A DNA stretch of 64,000 nucleotides from Naematelia aurantialba (Eukaryota > Basidiomycota > Tremellomycetes > Tremellales > Naemateliaceae). Below are positions 30,801 through 44,003 of this stretch, one piece after another. Numbering within the stretch: the stretch's first letter is position 1; every line of letters begins with the position of its first letter. Location: positions 1,922,001-1,986,000 of the forward strand of contig JAKFAO010000003.1 in the NCBI GenBank assembly GCA_021527695.1. The letters are read 5' to 3'. Under the pieces are notes generated by a model. It saw only the letters and a program-made list of their open reading frames with translations, made no database searches and was not told where the DNA came from. Made by a program: the position numbers and the translations under genes.

Positions 30801-33704
30801 TCCGGTGAGCATTGTCCGTTTCGGCTCGTCTGTCAGCTGTGGCTGCCCAAAGTGACAGTCTGATGGCGTTTCATCTCATTTCCCATTCTCCAATCTCCAT
30901 TTCCCACTGCGCAGTCCCGCGGATTCCGCCATCCCACCTCAAGACAACAGGACAACGAGGACAATACCGGCAGGTTACCCGACTAGCTCTCTCGCCGACA
31001 ACCAGACGCGGGGGGCGATACCGCCGGCATAGCCGAGGAGCTCTCTCTGAAAACAAGAACAAGGACAATGCGGACGATACTATCTGTCTCCTGGAGGTGC
31101 CTCCTCTGAAGACAGCAAGACAATGAACACCAGAACATCAGGCGCCAGACTAGCTCGTCGTCGTCGAGAACAATAGACCACGGGGGCATAGATAACGTCG
31201 GTTTTAACTCTGTAACATCTACCCCTTGGACCACGTGGCTGACATGACGGCGCGAGACTGTTTGCAGTTGCTTGCCTTCTCCCGCTCCCTCCCTCCTCCT
31301 CCCTCCTCCTCCTCCCTCCTCTCTCCTCGCTCCCTCCTCCTCCTCCCTCCTCCTCCCTCGTCCCTCCATCTTCTATTTCTCTTCTTCTCGTCTTCTGCGG
31401 GTCTTACTTCCTCTCCTCCCCCTCCGATGCAGTAGCATCCTTCCCGCCCCTTCGTCCGGCTTCCTTTGTCCCGCCGCGATATCAGTTTTCCCGAGCTCCA
31501 CACCTGTGATATCACGAGCAGGACAAGGATTTGCCCCCGAGAGACCAGGGAAGACAAACAAGGTAGAAGCGGAGAGCTCCAGTCAGAACATGAACAAACA
31601 ATGGCTTTCACAACAATGGGTTCCGCACCGGATCTGACTCCCGAGGTCGACCACACTGTCGGGTCACGCACACGAGCGCAATTGCCATTGACATGCGGAT
31701 GGGATGCGGATGATGATGGTGGCTGACCTTATTGTTGATGGAACACTCCTCCTCGCCGATGTTTTAGCATCATTGAGAGCATTGCCTCCCCTCGCCGACG
31801 CTCGCGTCCCACACGGTAGCCTGTTTCTACTGATGCTCGTGCTTTCGCACTCGGGATAGAAGAACGAGGGACAGGGCCTTCCAGCGAGATATAGGGCCTT
31901 GGAAGGACATAATCTGGGAGTGGACGGCGAGGATAGGGAGGCAGAGGGCGTATCAAAGACAATAAATCCATTTCCACCACCAGCTCGATCCTTCCTCCTG
32001 CCTTCCTCTTCGTTCCTTCTTCCTTCCTTGCCGGTCGTCCTTCCGTCCTCCCCTCCCTCGTGAGCTACTTCATTAAGCGGCTCCCTTGTCCTCCAAAGTG
32101 CCCAGGTGTCAAAAGGCATCCCGTCGACACGGGGACGGCGAACTCGGACCACGCAAGAATCGATCACCCCTCGGTTCTCCAGCTGCCCATATCCGCCGCT
32201 CAGTGGTTTATTAGGACGACGAGCGGTGAAAGAAAGAAAGAAAGCATCGACCCCTTCATCCCGTCGTCTCTTGTGCTTACTCCCTCTTCCATCACGTCGT
32301 CCAAACGTCCTTCTCAACATAGCGTCCGAACTCACGGTTGGATCGTTGACTCTTTGTGGATCGCCATTCCCCTCGTGTCCTAACCATCAGCCGTTGTCTG
32401 TGCGCACCAAGCACGTCCCACGCTCCTTATCTAGCGATCACCAACTTTAGACGATACACTACTTCGTCGTGAGTCCTCTCTCAACTGGATGGCATCCGTC
32501 GCCAAGATGCTCGTCGCGCAACGTCATGCTGACACCACCGTGCCCCCCCCCCCCCCGCGGTTCGCCTTGCGATCCCCTCGCCACACGTTACACCCATCAT
32601 TGCATCGTCGCCACTGGCTTCACCACCATCAGCTGCCTACTCTGTACTCTCGGCAATCTGCACGCCCATCAGACGCCCACCACCCTTGCCACCCGCGCTC
32701 CCTGCCTTTCCTTCGGCTTGCCGTTGTCTCGTCGCCGGCCCGAGAACTCACAGACCCCCAACCCTCCTTTGATATACTCGGCCTCGAAAACCCCCTTTCC
32801 CTTGATCATCTGCTCACAATTTTTTTTGCACCGCACCGGGTTTTTGATCGTAACTAGACGGCGGATTCCTTTGGCTGTCGCCACTCTGCTCTCCTGCCTG
32901 TTTGCTTCCTCGTTCCCATCCCCCTGCCGTTTCATACCAGGCTGCGGAGCTTGCGCCCGAGTTTTCCACCCCCACTCGTGGCCCACTAGCGGTTATCGGC
33001 CACCGTGACCCCCAATCGAGATTTTCATCCGACATCAGGCTTTTGGACCTCGACCGTGGGCTCAAACGCATCAGTAATTGGCTTATAGGCTTATCAGGTG
33101 AGAGACGCCACTGCATCATACCACGAAATGAGACTCTTAACGTGTCACCGTTTGTGGTCGCGCCATGTCTGATAGCGCCGGCGAATCCACCCCTCTGATC
33201 CTCGAGGTCATAGAGCATGCATCACGCTGACCGTAGGATGTTTGTCTGCATCCGCTCCCCCTCCTCCTCTGTGTGACCCCCTCCTTTCGATGATAACGCC
33301 CTCCCGCTCTCTCGCTGCGCTATCCCTCAAACCGGGGTTAAAAAACCTTGTCCTAGGCATCTGATCGTTCCTCTCCACTTCCCTGCCCTCGTTTCGGCTG
33401 CTGCTCCGCAATCTCCACTTGCCCGACGACCTCCTCCCATACTTAACCACGGCTGATTCCGGCAAGACCGACTCTCGTTTTCTCTCTTCCATTAGACTCC
33501 TACCAAAATCAAACACAAAAACACACAGACTCTGTCTGTCGACCGGCGTTGCTCGCCTCCAAAAAAGTCGCCTGTACCACGCCCTATTTCCACACGCCAT
33601 CTGGTCCTCCGCGCGCCGATCCTTCTGCTCTCATCAGAGCTCTCCAAAAAAGTAGACAGAAGAAAAAAAAATCGAAGACCAAAGGAGGGTGCCTCGCTGT
33701 CGCC
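29700..33704. other. 4-kb stretch without a recognisable gene, upstream of the C2H2 factor
   Basis: No conserved domain, tRNA or splice-joined frame was found on either strand. The stretch holds short tandem repeats (about 30240-30305, TCTGGTCTCGGACTC units; 30764-30799, GTGCTCTCGT units), a C/T-rich tract at 31270-31430, and a C14 run near 32550. Strand-biased composition and distance to the next gene suit a long promoter and 5' leader of the transcription factor; a non-coding RNA is possible but unsupported. Confidence 0.5.
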
Positions 33705-36613
33705 ATGGAGGTTCTCGACGTGAGTCTGGCTGTGTTTATGACCCACACCACTCTTCTTTCTCTGCGTCTGTCTGCCTAGAGCATATCAACTGCGTCGTCC
33801 TCTATAGACAGTCTGTAACAGTAGCCTGTCGGGGAGGAACAGTCTCATCCTCTACTTTCCCACTCTTCATCCCCCTGTCATCTGCTAGTATCCACCTGCT
33901 AACGAACCGATCCCTTCCTTCCAAAATGGTCTCTACCGCCACTCCTCCCACTTCCGCCCACGACCTGCTCCATCCAACCTTCCGCAACATGTCCCAACCG
34001 CCCCGCCGACCTTTCCCAACCCGCCACACTCCTACCGCACTGACTCATCGATCTACGGGCTCGATAACTCTCCGTACAAATGCCGGCCGTCTCGCTGCTC
34101 TGCCTTACTCTACGCCTTCTCGAAATGCCAAACGTCCACGACAAACCTCCCATGTACCCGCTTCTGATCCTCAGCTTATCAACGATAGCAACAAGGTTGG
34201 TCCCGGACACGATATCTACGCCCGACCGTACGTCTGTCAGTTCCAGAAATGTGACAGGGCATTTGCCCGCAAATCCGACCTTGTGAGGCATCTTCGTATC
34301 CACACCAATGACAGGTCAGTTTGCCCGAATCATAGAACAGCAGATCAGCTGACGTCTCAGACCCTTCATTTGCCTGTACCAAGGATGTGGCAAGAGCTTC
34401 ATCCAGCGTTCCGCTCTCACTGTGCATACACGCGTCCAGTGCGTTGCCCTTCTTCGCACCAGACAGTAAACTGACACGAGCAGCACGGGAGAGCGACCTC
34501 ACCACTGCGAAATATGCATGAAGGCGTTCGCTGATTCAAGCTCGCTGGCTCGTCACCGCCGCGTCCAGTGAGCTTCCTGTTCCGTGTCCAAGACAGATGG
34601 GCTCTCACTGATCTCGGCAGCACTGGGAAACGACCGTATGCGTGCAAAATTGCTGGCTGTGGCAGGGCATTCGCCCGCCGCAACACCTATGTCAAGCACT
34701 TTAGGCGAACGCACCCGGATCAGCCACTTCCCGCAGCCAGTTCTGTTCTCCGCAACACGCCTCAGATCCCAGTCTATATGACGCGCGCTCCGGATGGGTC
34801 CTTCGTCCCTTCTGGACCTCTCAGCTCCACCGGTCGATACCACGTCCCCGCCAGCGCCAGTCACCCCCACTTCGTCGCCGCCCCTTACCCGTCAGAGGGT
34901 GCGGCGTATGCGGGCCATGGCGGCCACTGCTTCCCCGGAGCTGCCCACGGAAATTTCCGACCCAATTTCTTTCAAGGCAGTCAAGGCGGCTCTCCAGCCA
35001 CACGCCAGCCCCTCAGCGCCACGGTGTCGTACCACTCTCTTCAGTCCCCCGGCACTGTCGATCCCAACACCATGGGGAACGAGCCCCATACTGTCGCCAC
35101 TCCAATCACCTCCAACCAAGGTGGGAACGGCGGTCCCGTCGGACATCTGCAATACCCCGGCGGCTCACAAACGCGTGCGCCGTTCTCGCAGTACCCAATT
35201 GCGCGCTTTGCAAGTGACGGCGCAGTAACCTTCTTCAAAACGGAACCATCCGAGCCCAGATCAGTCTCCGACTCTGCCAGTCAGCCGCCAAGATTTCAAG
35301 CTTACACCCCCATATCGTACAATGGTGGTATTGGTGGGTTTCAGCCTGGTCAACTGGCTCTGCCGCCGCAACACATGGCGCATCTTCAGCCGTCGTATCT
35401 TTCGCCGCCGTTTTCGCTCCCGTCTTCCCAAGGTCGTGGACAGAGACTGTCACTCTCTTCGGACACACCGTCGTTAGACTACGATCGGGGATCGTCTCCT
35501 GAAGCACTCGTGGACATCAATTCTATGCCGTCGATAAATTATTATTCCCTCAATGGCGGCGGACCCGCTTTCGTGCCTCATTCTGCCACTCAGGCGAGCC
35601 AATTCAACCCTCTCACGCATGGTCCGCCGCAGATCATGACCTCCACTACGCCACAGCCGGATCGGCTTCACAGCGCCCCACCGATGATGCAGCGCTTCAA
35701 TTCGATGCCCGCGGTGCCATCTGTCCCCGGATGGTCTCTCGCGGGTCCCTATACCAATGGGCACCGGGATGCGCAATCGACCGGGGACAGGCGCAACAGA
35801 GAGGAAGAAGAGTGGGAGGAGCTTCAAGAACAGATGTTGAGCCGGGAAGCGTCTGATGGCGGCAAAGACAGCGAGGAGGGTGCAGATTCGGGCGTCAAGA
35901 AAGTCTCGCATGAGGAAGAGGCGTCGCAGACTGCTACGCCGGAGAAAGGTTGGATCAACTCGAATGGCCGCGCTTCGACGTCCCAAAACATGTTGTCGTC
36001 TGGCGCGTCGTCATCCTCGGCGTCTTCAACACTGGTGGCAACTTCGTTGGATAGTCTGCCAATGACCCAGCGCCCTCCGATCTCTATATACCCTCAACAC
36101 ACTCATCACATGGGTTTCACGCCATACTACCCTCACGGATTCTATCCCATCCCGCTCACTCCAGCCGACGCAAATCCCGGATGGCTAGCCCCAGAGCCAA
36201 GCAAGTGCGACTCGCAGTGTGCCCTCACCCTCACGACCAATGCCCCCGACCTGCTGCCCCGACCATACGTCGCGAGCAACTACACGGACCAGTCGAGGAA
36301 CGAGAGCGAAGGTGACTGTGAGCACAGCATCACCCTCACCACCCCGGCGCAGCTGGGTCGTCGGGACTCGAGTGACGTAGCGACGGTCGGGTTGGGTCTC
36401 GCCAACGTGCAATTTGACGAGCGTGAAGCACCGGTGCCTGCCGCCTGCTCGTCAGGCGAGGGCGAGGAGGAGCTGGAGAGCGATTTCGACATGGAGCGCC
36501 TGGATGAGAGCAATGGTGAATTTGTGCTGGGCAGCAAGAAGCGGGCGGTCAATGCGAAGAAGGCCAAGAAGACGAGTCATAAATCCGGTATCAAGGCGAC
36601 GAGGCGCAAGTAG
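33705..36613 (+). CDS. C2H2 transcription factor with four zinc fingers
   Basis: Exons 33705-33719, 33780-33814, 33889-34314, 34361-34438, 34484-34567 and 34621-36613 join in phase to 876 aa. Fingers are [73 protein letters not shown] and [26 protein letters not shown], with three linkers interrupted by introns and TG(E/K)RP-type linkers. The long C-terminus is Pro/Ser/Gln-rich with an acidic patch ([20 protein letters not shown]) and ends in a basic [11 protein letters not shown] stretch. A sequence-specific DNA-binding regulator is a safe inference; its targets are unknown. The 15-nt first exon (MEVLD) rests only on good splice sites and phase; MVSTATPP at 33926 is the fallback start. Confidence 0.85.
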
Positions 36614-38045
36614 GATAGGCCGGATACCCTGGTAGTACGAGAGGGAGTGTGGGCGGGGAAGTGGAGAGAAGACGCCAACGACAAACGCGATACCCAGAGC
36701 ACCCAGAGACAGGACTGCGGATACCCCGAACCGATCATGTGTAACGAGTTCACGAGGACGACTGTGACCTTCTCAACAGCCTTTTAATACTTTTCGAGTT
36801 CTTTCACCGCATGCTTTGACCCCACTCACGCGCAACACCCTCATGCAACACACACCGACCGCTCAGCTCTCCAAAATCGACCCTTTGCATCGATCACGCC
36901 GCACATCTCATCATACTCGATCTGCAAATTCCCATCCATGGCATCCCCACCGCTCCAGCCCTCTCGACTCTGGGTGTGAGAAAATTCATGACTCGCGACT
37001 GCGGGACTGGTCTTGGAGCCAGCAGACCAAAAACGAAAAGGGAGAGAAAAGGAAAAACACACACGACAGAGTTCCTCTTGGCGGTTGTCACATTTATATC
37101 CATTCCACACTCCATCACGTCTTATTCTTTATTCGCTCTGGCGCTCTATCCGGCTCGTCGTTTGTATAGGAGACAGGGGCGATTACGACGTACAGTGGTC
37201 TTGCACGCGATGACACGTGGACACGGATAGCGAGCACCTTAGTACTACCGTACTAGCCACCGGATCCAAGGTAGATAGATAGTCGAGGAGCCACGCCCTC
37301 ATGGCCCAGATCATGCATCCATGTGCGCTGTGACTCGTGACCCTGCCGCACTGCACCGCACCACACGCCAGCGGAGCCGACGTCGGTCTTGGAGTCTATA
37401 CAGCGTCCGCTTGATGGAGTGTTATGGTCTGGCTGGAGTCAGAGTCGGGAGTCAGAGTCAGAGTCAGGCGTCGAGCGAGGAGGCCAGATGGTAAGTGTCC
37501 GAAGGCGGATGGTCAGAATGACGACGACGGGAGGTCAGAACGACGACGACGGTGGTCAGAACGACGAGGGCGGACGGCCAGAAATGCAGTGCTCATGGTG
37601 GATAAGGAGTCGGGAGCGACCTATGCACATGCTGCCAGATACATGCGATGCAAATGAGGAGATGAAGCCGACGCGATGCGACAACAGAAAGCAAAACCAG
37701 ACACACCGACGACACCCTACGAGGTGTAGTATCGGTCCCTGCGGGGTCGTCAGCTCCGTGTTGTCTGTTTGTTTCTCTGTGCGTGTTCTCTGTGTCTGTA
37801 TCCGCGGTGTCTGTGTTCTCTGTGTCTGTGTTCTCTGTGCACTCTGTTCGCCAGCACGAACGAAGTTGCAACGTACCCGATGTGCCCCATACCTGTACCA
37901 GAGGTCAGCTTCGTCCACGCTACAGTACTGCATCCAATGCTTCGGGCCACAAGGCCACTGTCATGGCCACTGTCCCCCGTCAGACCATCGTAGTCGAGAC
38001 AATCCACGTAGTCGACAGACCCAAGCCGTCAAAGACTGAAACAGC
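36614..38045. other. Convergent intergenic region with simple repeats
   Basis: The transcription factor and the uridine kinase gene end toward each other. Positions 37490-37570 carry GACGACG(A/G)CGGTGGTCAGAA units and about 37765-37850 carry TCTCTGTGTCTGTGT units. No gene is seen. Confidence 0.5.
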
Positions 38046-40871
38046 CTAGATATCCAAAAAATAGCGATAGGAGAGCGTCCACTCGTCGGAAGGAACGAGG
38101 CGAGGAAGCGCAACACCACTCACCGGGAGTGACCACCCACGCCCGTTTCTCCGTGACGACCAGCTCCCGCCTGCCCTTGCGTGAGAACTTGAGCTCCTCC
38201 GTCACCCGCTTGACTGGCATGCGGAACTCGTCCCCCTTGAGCTCTACCTCGACTCGAGCGCCATCGATATCGCCCCCCTCACCGGCACCGGCCCCGTCAC
38301 CGGCACCGGCACCGTCACCACGGCCACGGCCACGGACACCACCACCACGGACATCGGGGGTGTCGTCCACGACCCGAACTGCAAAGTCCGCCTCGCCGGC
38401 CGCCTCGCCGACGACCACATCCGTCAATGGGAAATGCATCTCCTGCAGGCCGGTATCGATGGCGGCCGTGACGATTTTCACGGCGGGAAAGGCGCGGTGT
38501 ACCGATGCCAGACCGCGTCGTGAGATCAGGTAGGCGAGGAAGATGATGTTGCTTTCTGGGCATAGTCAGCCTCAGCTTCAATCATGAGATGTAGTCAACC
38601 TCAGCTTCAACCATGAGATGGCCATGTGCTGGTGACCACAGTATTCAGGGAGGGACAACAAGAGAAAGAACGTACCAGGAACACCGTGGTCCAGCAACAC
38701 GCGGATGGCCATGACTGCGGAATCAGCGACCACCTTTCTCTGCCTCGACATATGACTCACGCGACGCTGCACCTGTACCCAACTATACCGTTCCGTTAGG
38801 ATGAAAACTACAAGACATGTGACTTAAGTCTGGCTCTGGACGGACCTGAGAATCCAGTAACAGCGCTCTGACATTCCCGCTAGTCTCCCTGCTCTTGATG
38901 CAGCGCGGCAGGTCACTGCTCAGCAGTAGGGGCTCTCCCGTCTTCGGATCCGATTGGATGAGCATCGCTCCCAACGGTACATCCCGTATCACACGCCTCA
39001 GACCATTCGCAAACGGTCCACCAGAGCGGAGAATCGATATACCCACGAGATACTATTATCATCAGCATGCCGCACGGATATACGATACACGTGGGACGAA
39101 AGGAGGTCGAACCACTTACCTCGTTGCATGGTGTCATTCCGGCATAAGTCGCACCAACCGGAGTCCTAATGTTCTTTGGCTGGTAAGGAATCAGGCTCAG
39201 CGCCTTTTCGACGATAAGTGTTGAGAGTCGGTCGGCGTAGAATATAAAGTCGCCTCGCTGTGTCTCGCGATCTCTCAGAATTGTCAATATGCCCTACACG
39301 TTCTGTTCAGCACAAACGCGGTGCCAGATCTTGAGTTCCGACTTACGAGAAGTTGTGGTTTCTGCTCCAGCAGCACCAGTGCCTCCTCGTCTGGGTGGCC
39401 CTTGAGGCCGTTCATCCCTTGCTGGTCTTCGTTACCTGGCCGACCCAGCATATTGCGGAACCGTAATGACCTCGAGTCGAGTTGCCGTTTCACATGTGCG
39501 ACTAGCAGCTCGACCGCAGTGTCATTGTAGGAGCCAGAGACAATCTGGAAGGTAAACACCGTATTGCGAGCGTGTATGTGCATACCCTCGGGACTCACAA
39601 TATCTGCAAACTTTGACGAGGGCTGCACAAAGTTGTCATAGCTGTTCTTGACGAAGCGGAGATACTAATAGGCTCCGTCAGCTGGCCTTTATTGTAGCTA
39701 GGACGGCGAAAATCTGACCTGGTCTAAGATTCCATCCACGTCTCGACCCCGCTCCTTCACATCCCTACGTATCCGCCGTGCGAGCATCAGGTCCGAATCG
39801 CAGTTCTAGACGTCAGAAGCGTCGTCCTCGCGATCAGAGCACTCACGACGAACACTTTGAGATCATAGAGCGCTCTCAGCTCGGCCGACTGCATAGCCAT
39901 GATGCCCTCCCTACATTGGTCAGCGGAGAGAGGGACGTCTGACCTTGCTCACACGATGATAACGCTCGCTCCGTAGATATACTGCTTCTCGGGTAATCGT
40001 TCTGTTACTGCGTCAGTATGTCCAATTATATTCAGACCAAGGATGGGTGATACGGACGATGATGCACGAAAGAGTACAGGGGAATCTGCTTGCGCATCAG
40101 CAAGAAGTAGACCATTGCTGACAGACAGAAAGACGGACCTCGGTAGCACGGCCCTGCTTGAGATCTTTCAACGACTGTGTTATATGTCAGCGAAAGAGCT
40201 GCAGGTGCCTCTTTGTGAATTTTGGGATCAACGGACTTTGACGAAGAGCTCCATATCGATCGCATCAGGATGATCTATTATCGTCAATGCCACGAGTATC
40301 AAGCATCCATGAAAGCTCACCCAGATCCAAGTCGTTGTCAAAGGCTAATGCGATCTCTTCGGGGCTGTGCTTTTTGTAGAAGGAATCTTGCGAGAGGATG
40401 AGAACGGTGGGTATATAGTCGAGCGCCGAGAGGATGGCTCGCGCGACATGGGTCTACATTGATCAGCTGTGTGTCCGGACTCTCTCTCTTTCGTTCAAAG
40501 ATCGCGAGGCGAGGGTTTGTGCGCTGCAAGAGTCGAAAGCTCACCTTGCCAGATGCACTCCCACCTGCAATACCAATCACATACGCTTCGACGTTCCTCC
40601 CGTCTGGTCCATACCACGGCGCCCGCCCATGCGACGCCATGACCACATTTTTCGCCTTGAACTCGGGGCTGCGGGCCTGCGACCGCTGCCCAATACGCAC
40701 GCGCCTTGCTGGAACTTCGGCTGTCATTGGCGTGTCTCCAAGTCGCTGCCAGTTGAACCCAGTGTGCAAGACACATAGAGAGTAGTAATCTCCGGCCGGA
40801 TCTAGGGTGCCACGTGGGGTGAGTCCCATGACACGTGCCGCTACCAAAAACGTCGAAATGTCAGTGGCCAT
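38046..40871 (-). CDS. Uridine kinase-uracil phosphoribosyltransferase fusion (UCKL1/Urk1 type)
   Basis: Pyrimidine salvage enzyme. The N-terminal kinase phosphorylates uridine/cytidine; the C-terminal half is UPRTase-like. The N-terminus reads RGTLDPAGDYYSL ... GFNWQRLGDTPMTAEVPARR, then the P-loop EAYVIGIAGGSASGK|THVARAILSAL and LSQDSFYKKHSPEE. The UPRTase half shows GDFIFYADRLSTLIVEKAL, VGATYAGM, ISILRSGGPFANGLRRVI and the PRPP loop LLLDSQ|VGTGAAS. A Gly/Asp-rich insert (38270-38350) interrupts the C-terminus. The last exon ends SYRYFLDI, the usual family ending, but it sits one frame off the visible donor, so the final join is unresolved. In-frame ATGs lie at 40931 and 40871. Transcribed divergently from arginase. 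Confidence 0.88.
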
Positions 40872-41000
40872 GGACTGGAAATCTACATAGTCTCCTAGTC
40901 TGTGGACACGCAAACGACTGCTCGTGTGCACGTCTCAGCCTGCAGGTGAGAGTGCTCTCGGTACTGGCGAGATACTCGGTAGGTTTGCAGAGAGACCAAG
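40872..41000. promoter_or_regulatory. Compact divergent promoter, uridine kinase / arginase
   Basis: Only 129 bp (or 69 bp if the upstream kinase ATG is used) separate two oppositely oriented start codons, so the 5' leaders must be very short or overlap in antisense. Confidence 0.6.
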
Positions 41001-42938
41001 ATGCTCTGGCGGAACACTTCAGCCACATCTCGGCTTGTCAAGACCGTGGCTTGTCCAGCTGTCCTGGCTCGACGTGCTCACTCTGGTCGACTGGAAAGAG
41101 TCGAGTTGTTTGCTCAGCCCGAGGGGAAGGCACCATCAGCACCCACGTACGACTACAAGTTTCTCGCGAAACCTGCCACTGTCTCCGTACGTCCTCTTCA
41201 CTCCAGGCTCCAGCGTCCTTGCCACCAAGCTGATGGTGCCAAGATTGTCGGATGCCCGTTCAGGTGAGCAGCACGCTCTGCCATGGCAGCGGCTCGATAT
41301 CACTGGCGAGTAGCTCACAAGGTCATAGCGGTGGTCAAGGCCGATCAGGCGTCGACCTTGCCCCTAATCGGCTGATCGACGCGGGCCTGATTCCTCAGCT
41401 CGCGTCGCTCGGCTGGCAAGTTCACTACGAGAACCAGCAGTCCTTTGTCGACATACCCTACAACCCTATCCCCTCTACATCCTCTTCCGATGGCCCTACA
41501 ACTCAGCAGCTGCCAGACCCGGATGTAGGACGGATGAAGAAGCCGCGCCTGGTGAGCGCGGTGAACGAGCAGGTGGCCGCTGCGGTTGGCGGCAGCGCGA
41601 AGAAGGGGTGGCTGCCTTTGACCCTCGGTGGAGATCATTCGCTGGTGAGTAGCGCATCATAACGTGACACCACGTTTCCTCTTCCACCGTTCTCCGTCAC
41701 CATTTCATTTCACATAATACGCAATGGAGCTTCGCGAGCCGCACTGTTTCCCAGGACCGCTGAAGGCCGCTGCTGATTGACCTGAACAGGCTATGGGCAC
41801 TGTGGCCGGCACAAAGTCCATGTACCCCGACGCATGCCTCATTTGGGTGAGTTTCTTAACCGCGTCAGCAGCTAAATGACCAGGTGGACGCACATGCCGA
41901 TATCAACACCCCACTCACGACTGATTCTGGAAATTTGCACGGCACGCCCGTCTCGTTCTTGCTTGGTCTGGCGGGGACCGACGTCGAGCCGTTCAAGTGG
42001 ATCAAGCCGTGCTTGAAGCCGTCGGACATGTAAGTCCCTCTCCCCTCATGGACACCCCCGTCGAGGCGCATCATGTCAACTCGTCTCTCACTCTTCCGGC
42101 GGGACAACTTTCCTTTTTCACCTGTGATGCTCTCCGGACATTTCTCCCGTGGTCAGGGATGTCGTGTTGACGCCTTTGTAGCGTGTACATCGGCCTGCGC
42201 GACATCGATGCGCCTGAAAAGGCCATCCTGCGCGAAACAGGCATAAAGGCATTCAGCATGCACGACGTCGACGCCCATGGGATTGGGCGGATCATGCAGA
42301 TGGCGCTGGATCTGGTCAACCCTAATCGGGATCGGCCGACCCATCTGAGCTTCGACGTGGATGCGCTTGATCCGACTGTTGCGCCGAGTAGGTCTTGTTA
42401 CAGCCTATAGCCTTGCTTTCTGTCTTCATTCTTCGCGCCCTCTCCTTCTTTCTGCCTATCTTCTCTGTCCACCGAATTTCCCCAATTTCTGTCCCCACGT
42501 CCCCACTTCTCCACGGATTCCCCTTCTGCTTCTATAGATCGTCTCTTCGTCTGCCTCCATTGCCTTCTTCACCATCTCCCGCTGTTCCTGTGGCTGGTCG
42601 TACCAGACTGTGAACAGAGGCACTAACCCGCGCAGGCACCGGCACACCTGTGCGAGGCGGCCTCACGTTCCGCGAAGGCCACTACATCACCGAAGCAGTG
42701 GCGGAGACCGGTTGTCTCGTCGCACTGGATATCATGGTATGTCCAGGTCCCAGACCTTTCACTGTTATGCCCTACCATCCCACACCCACTCCGATGTCCG
42801 GCACCGCATTCTACCTACTGATCCCCATTCTCCCAACAGGAGGTCAACCCTTCTCTACTTGATGCTCGATCGGCGGAAAACACAGTCGCCATCGGCCTCT
42901 CACTGGCCCGCGCAGCACTGGGCGAGACGCTTCTCTGA
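41001..42938 (+). CDS. CAR1: Arginase, probably mitochondrial
   Basis: Hydrolyses arginine to ornithine and urea using two Mn ions. [20 protein letters not shown] is a basic, hydroxylated N-terminus suggesting mitochondrial import. It is followed by [32 protein letters not shown] (metal-binding His), [20 protein letters not shown] (metal-binding Asp/His set and substrate loop), [32 protein letters not shown] (metal-binding Asp pair) and [12 protein letters not shown], then [20 protein letters not shown]. All metal ligands are present, so the enzyme should be active. Exon 1 is 41001-41186; several short introns follow and one longer one lies after VAPS (about 250 nt). The stop TGA is at 42936. 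Confidence 0.95.
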
Positions 42939-44003
42939 GGAGGCGGCGGATATTGAGGCTGTAGCGCCTTTCGGCTGTCAAATCTGAGCTGCGGTCTTAG
43001 CTGTTGCTGGTGCTGGATCAGATGGCCGGATGGCATGTCGAGGACGTGCGCGCGAGGAATGCGGATGTATCTTGCGAGGGGATCATAAGCCGCCAGGAAG
43101 GGATGTGAGGGGAGGATCGCGGGGTTGCCAGGAAGAGATGTGAGGGGAGGGTCGCGGGGTCGCCAAAATCGGAATGCGCGGAGGAGGATCTTGAGGGTCG
43201 CTAAGAGAGGAATACAGGAGCGCCAGCTTGTCAAGGGACACCTGCAGCCTGCACGTTCGCCCACCGGTGCCGGTCCCCGCCTCACTGGCTTGTCAACGCT
43301 TGCAGTACTAGCATTCGCAGCATTCGCATCACTCATATCTACATGCATTGACTGCTACTTCCCCTCTCTCACGTGCGTCCTCCTTCGCGGAATGTTTCTC
43401 TTGGTGAATTTATTGAATGGTCGACTCGGTTCCACCGCTGGATACGCGCAGTTGCTAGATCACTGTTGCACTGTAACGTGCCAGCCAAGATATGCAGAGG
43501 CCTTGAAAGCACTGGCCCGGCTGGGCCCACGGAGACGGGCATCCCCACGGAAACTGGCACGGCGCTTCACTCGCCACAATACGTGCATCGCACCCATGCT
43601 AAGTCGTCCGTTGTACTGTATGCTCCATCCACATACCCATGATCGTCCCGACTCCTCGTGGTCTCGTTTCCTCTCGGTCGTCTCGCTTCGCCCGCCCCCA
43701 TCTCCACCGACCCTCCTCCACCAATCCTCTATATCCACCAACCTTCCATATCCACCAACCCTCCATCTCCACCAAACAATTGCACTCAGCCGTCGCTCCT
43801 CGCCGCCTCGCTACACCAGCCGCGTCATGCGACGCCACGCCTCGCCACGCCTCGCCACGCCACGCCATTCCAGTTCTTTCCACGCCACGCTTCTCCATGC
43901 CACGCCACACCTCTCCATTTTTGTCCACTCCACGCTACACCACGCCACGTTCGCGCTGTTCATGCCCCATTCGCCTCTCGCAATTTGACAATGAGCCCGC
44001 TGC
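42939..44003. repeat. Convergent intergenic region with tandem repeats
   Basis: Positions 43095-43170 hold two imperfect copies of an approximately 36-nt unit (AGGAAGGGATGTGAGGGGAGG...). Positions 43820-43955 hold many CCACGCCACGCC(T/A) units. Positions 43966-44000 repeat the last codons of RCC1 (separate entry). No gene is seen; the arginase and RCC1 genes end toward each other. Confidence 0.7.

Noticed and set aside
31664..32335. 223-codon minus-strand frame in the gene-poor region
   Set aside because: Low-complexity composition, no motif, no splice partners and a conflicting frame on the other strand.
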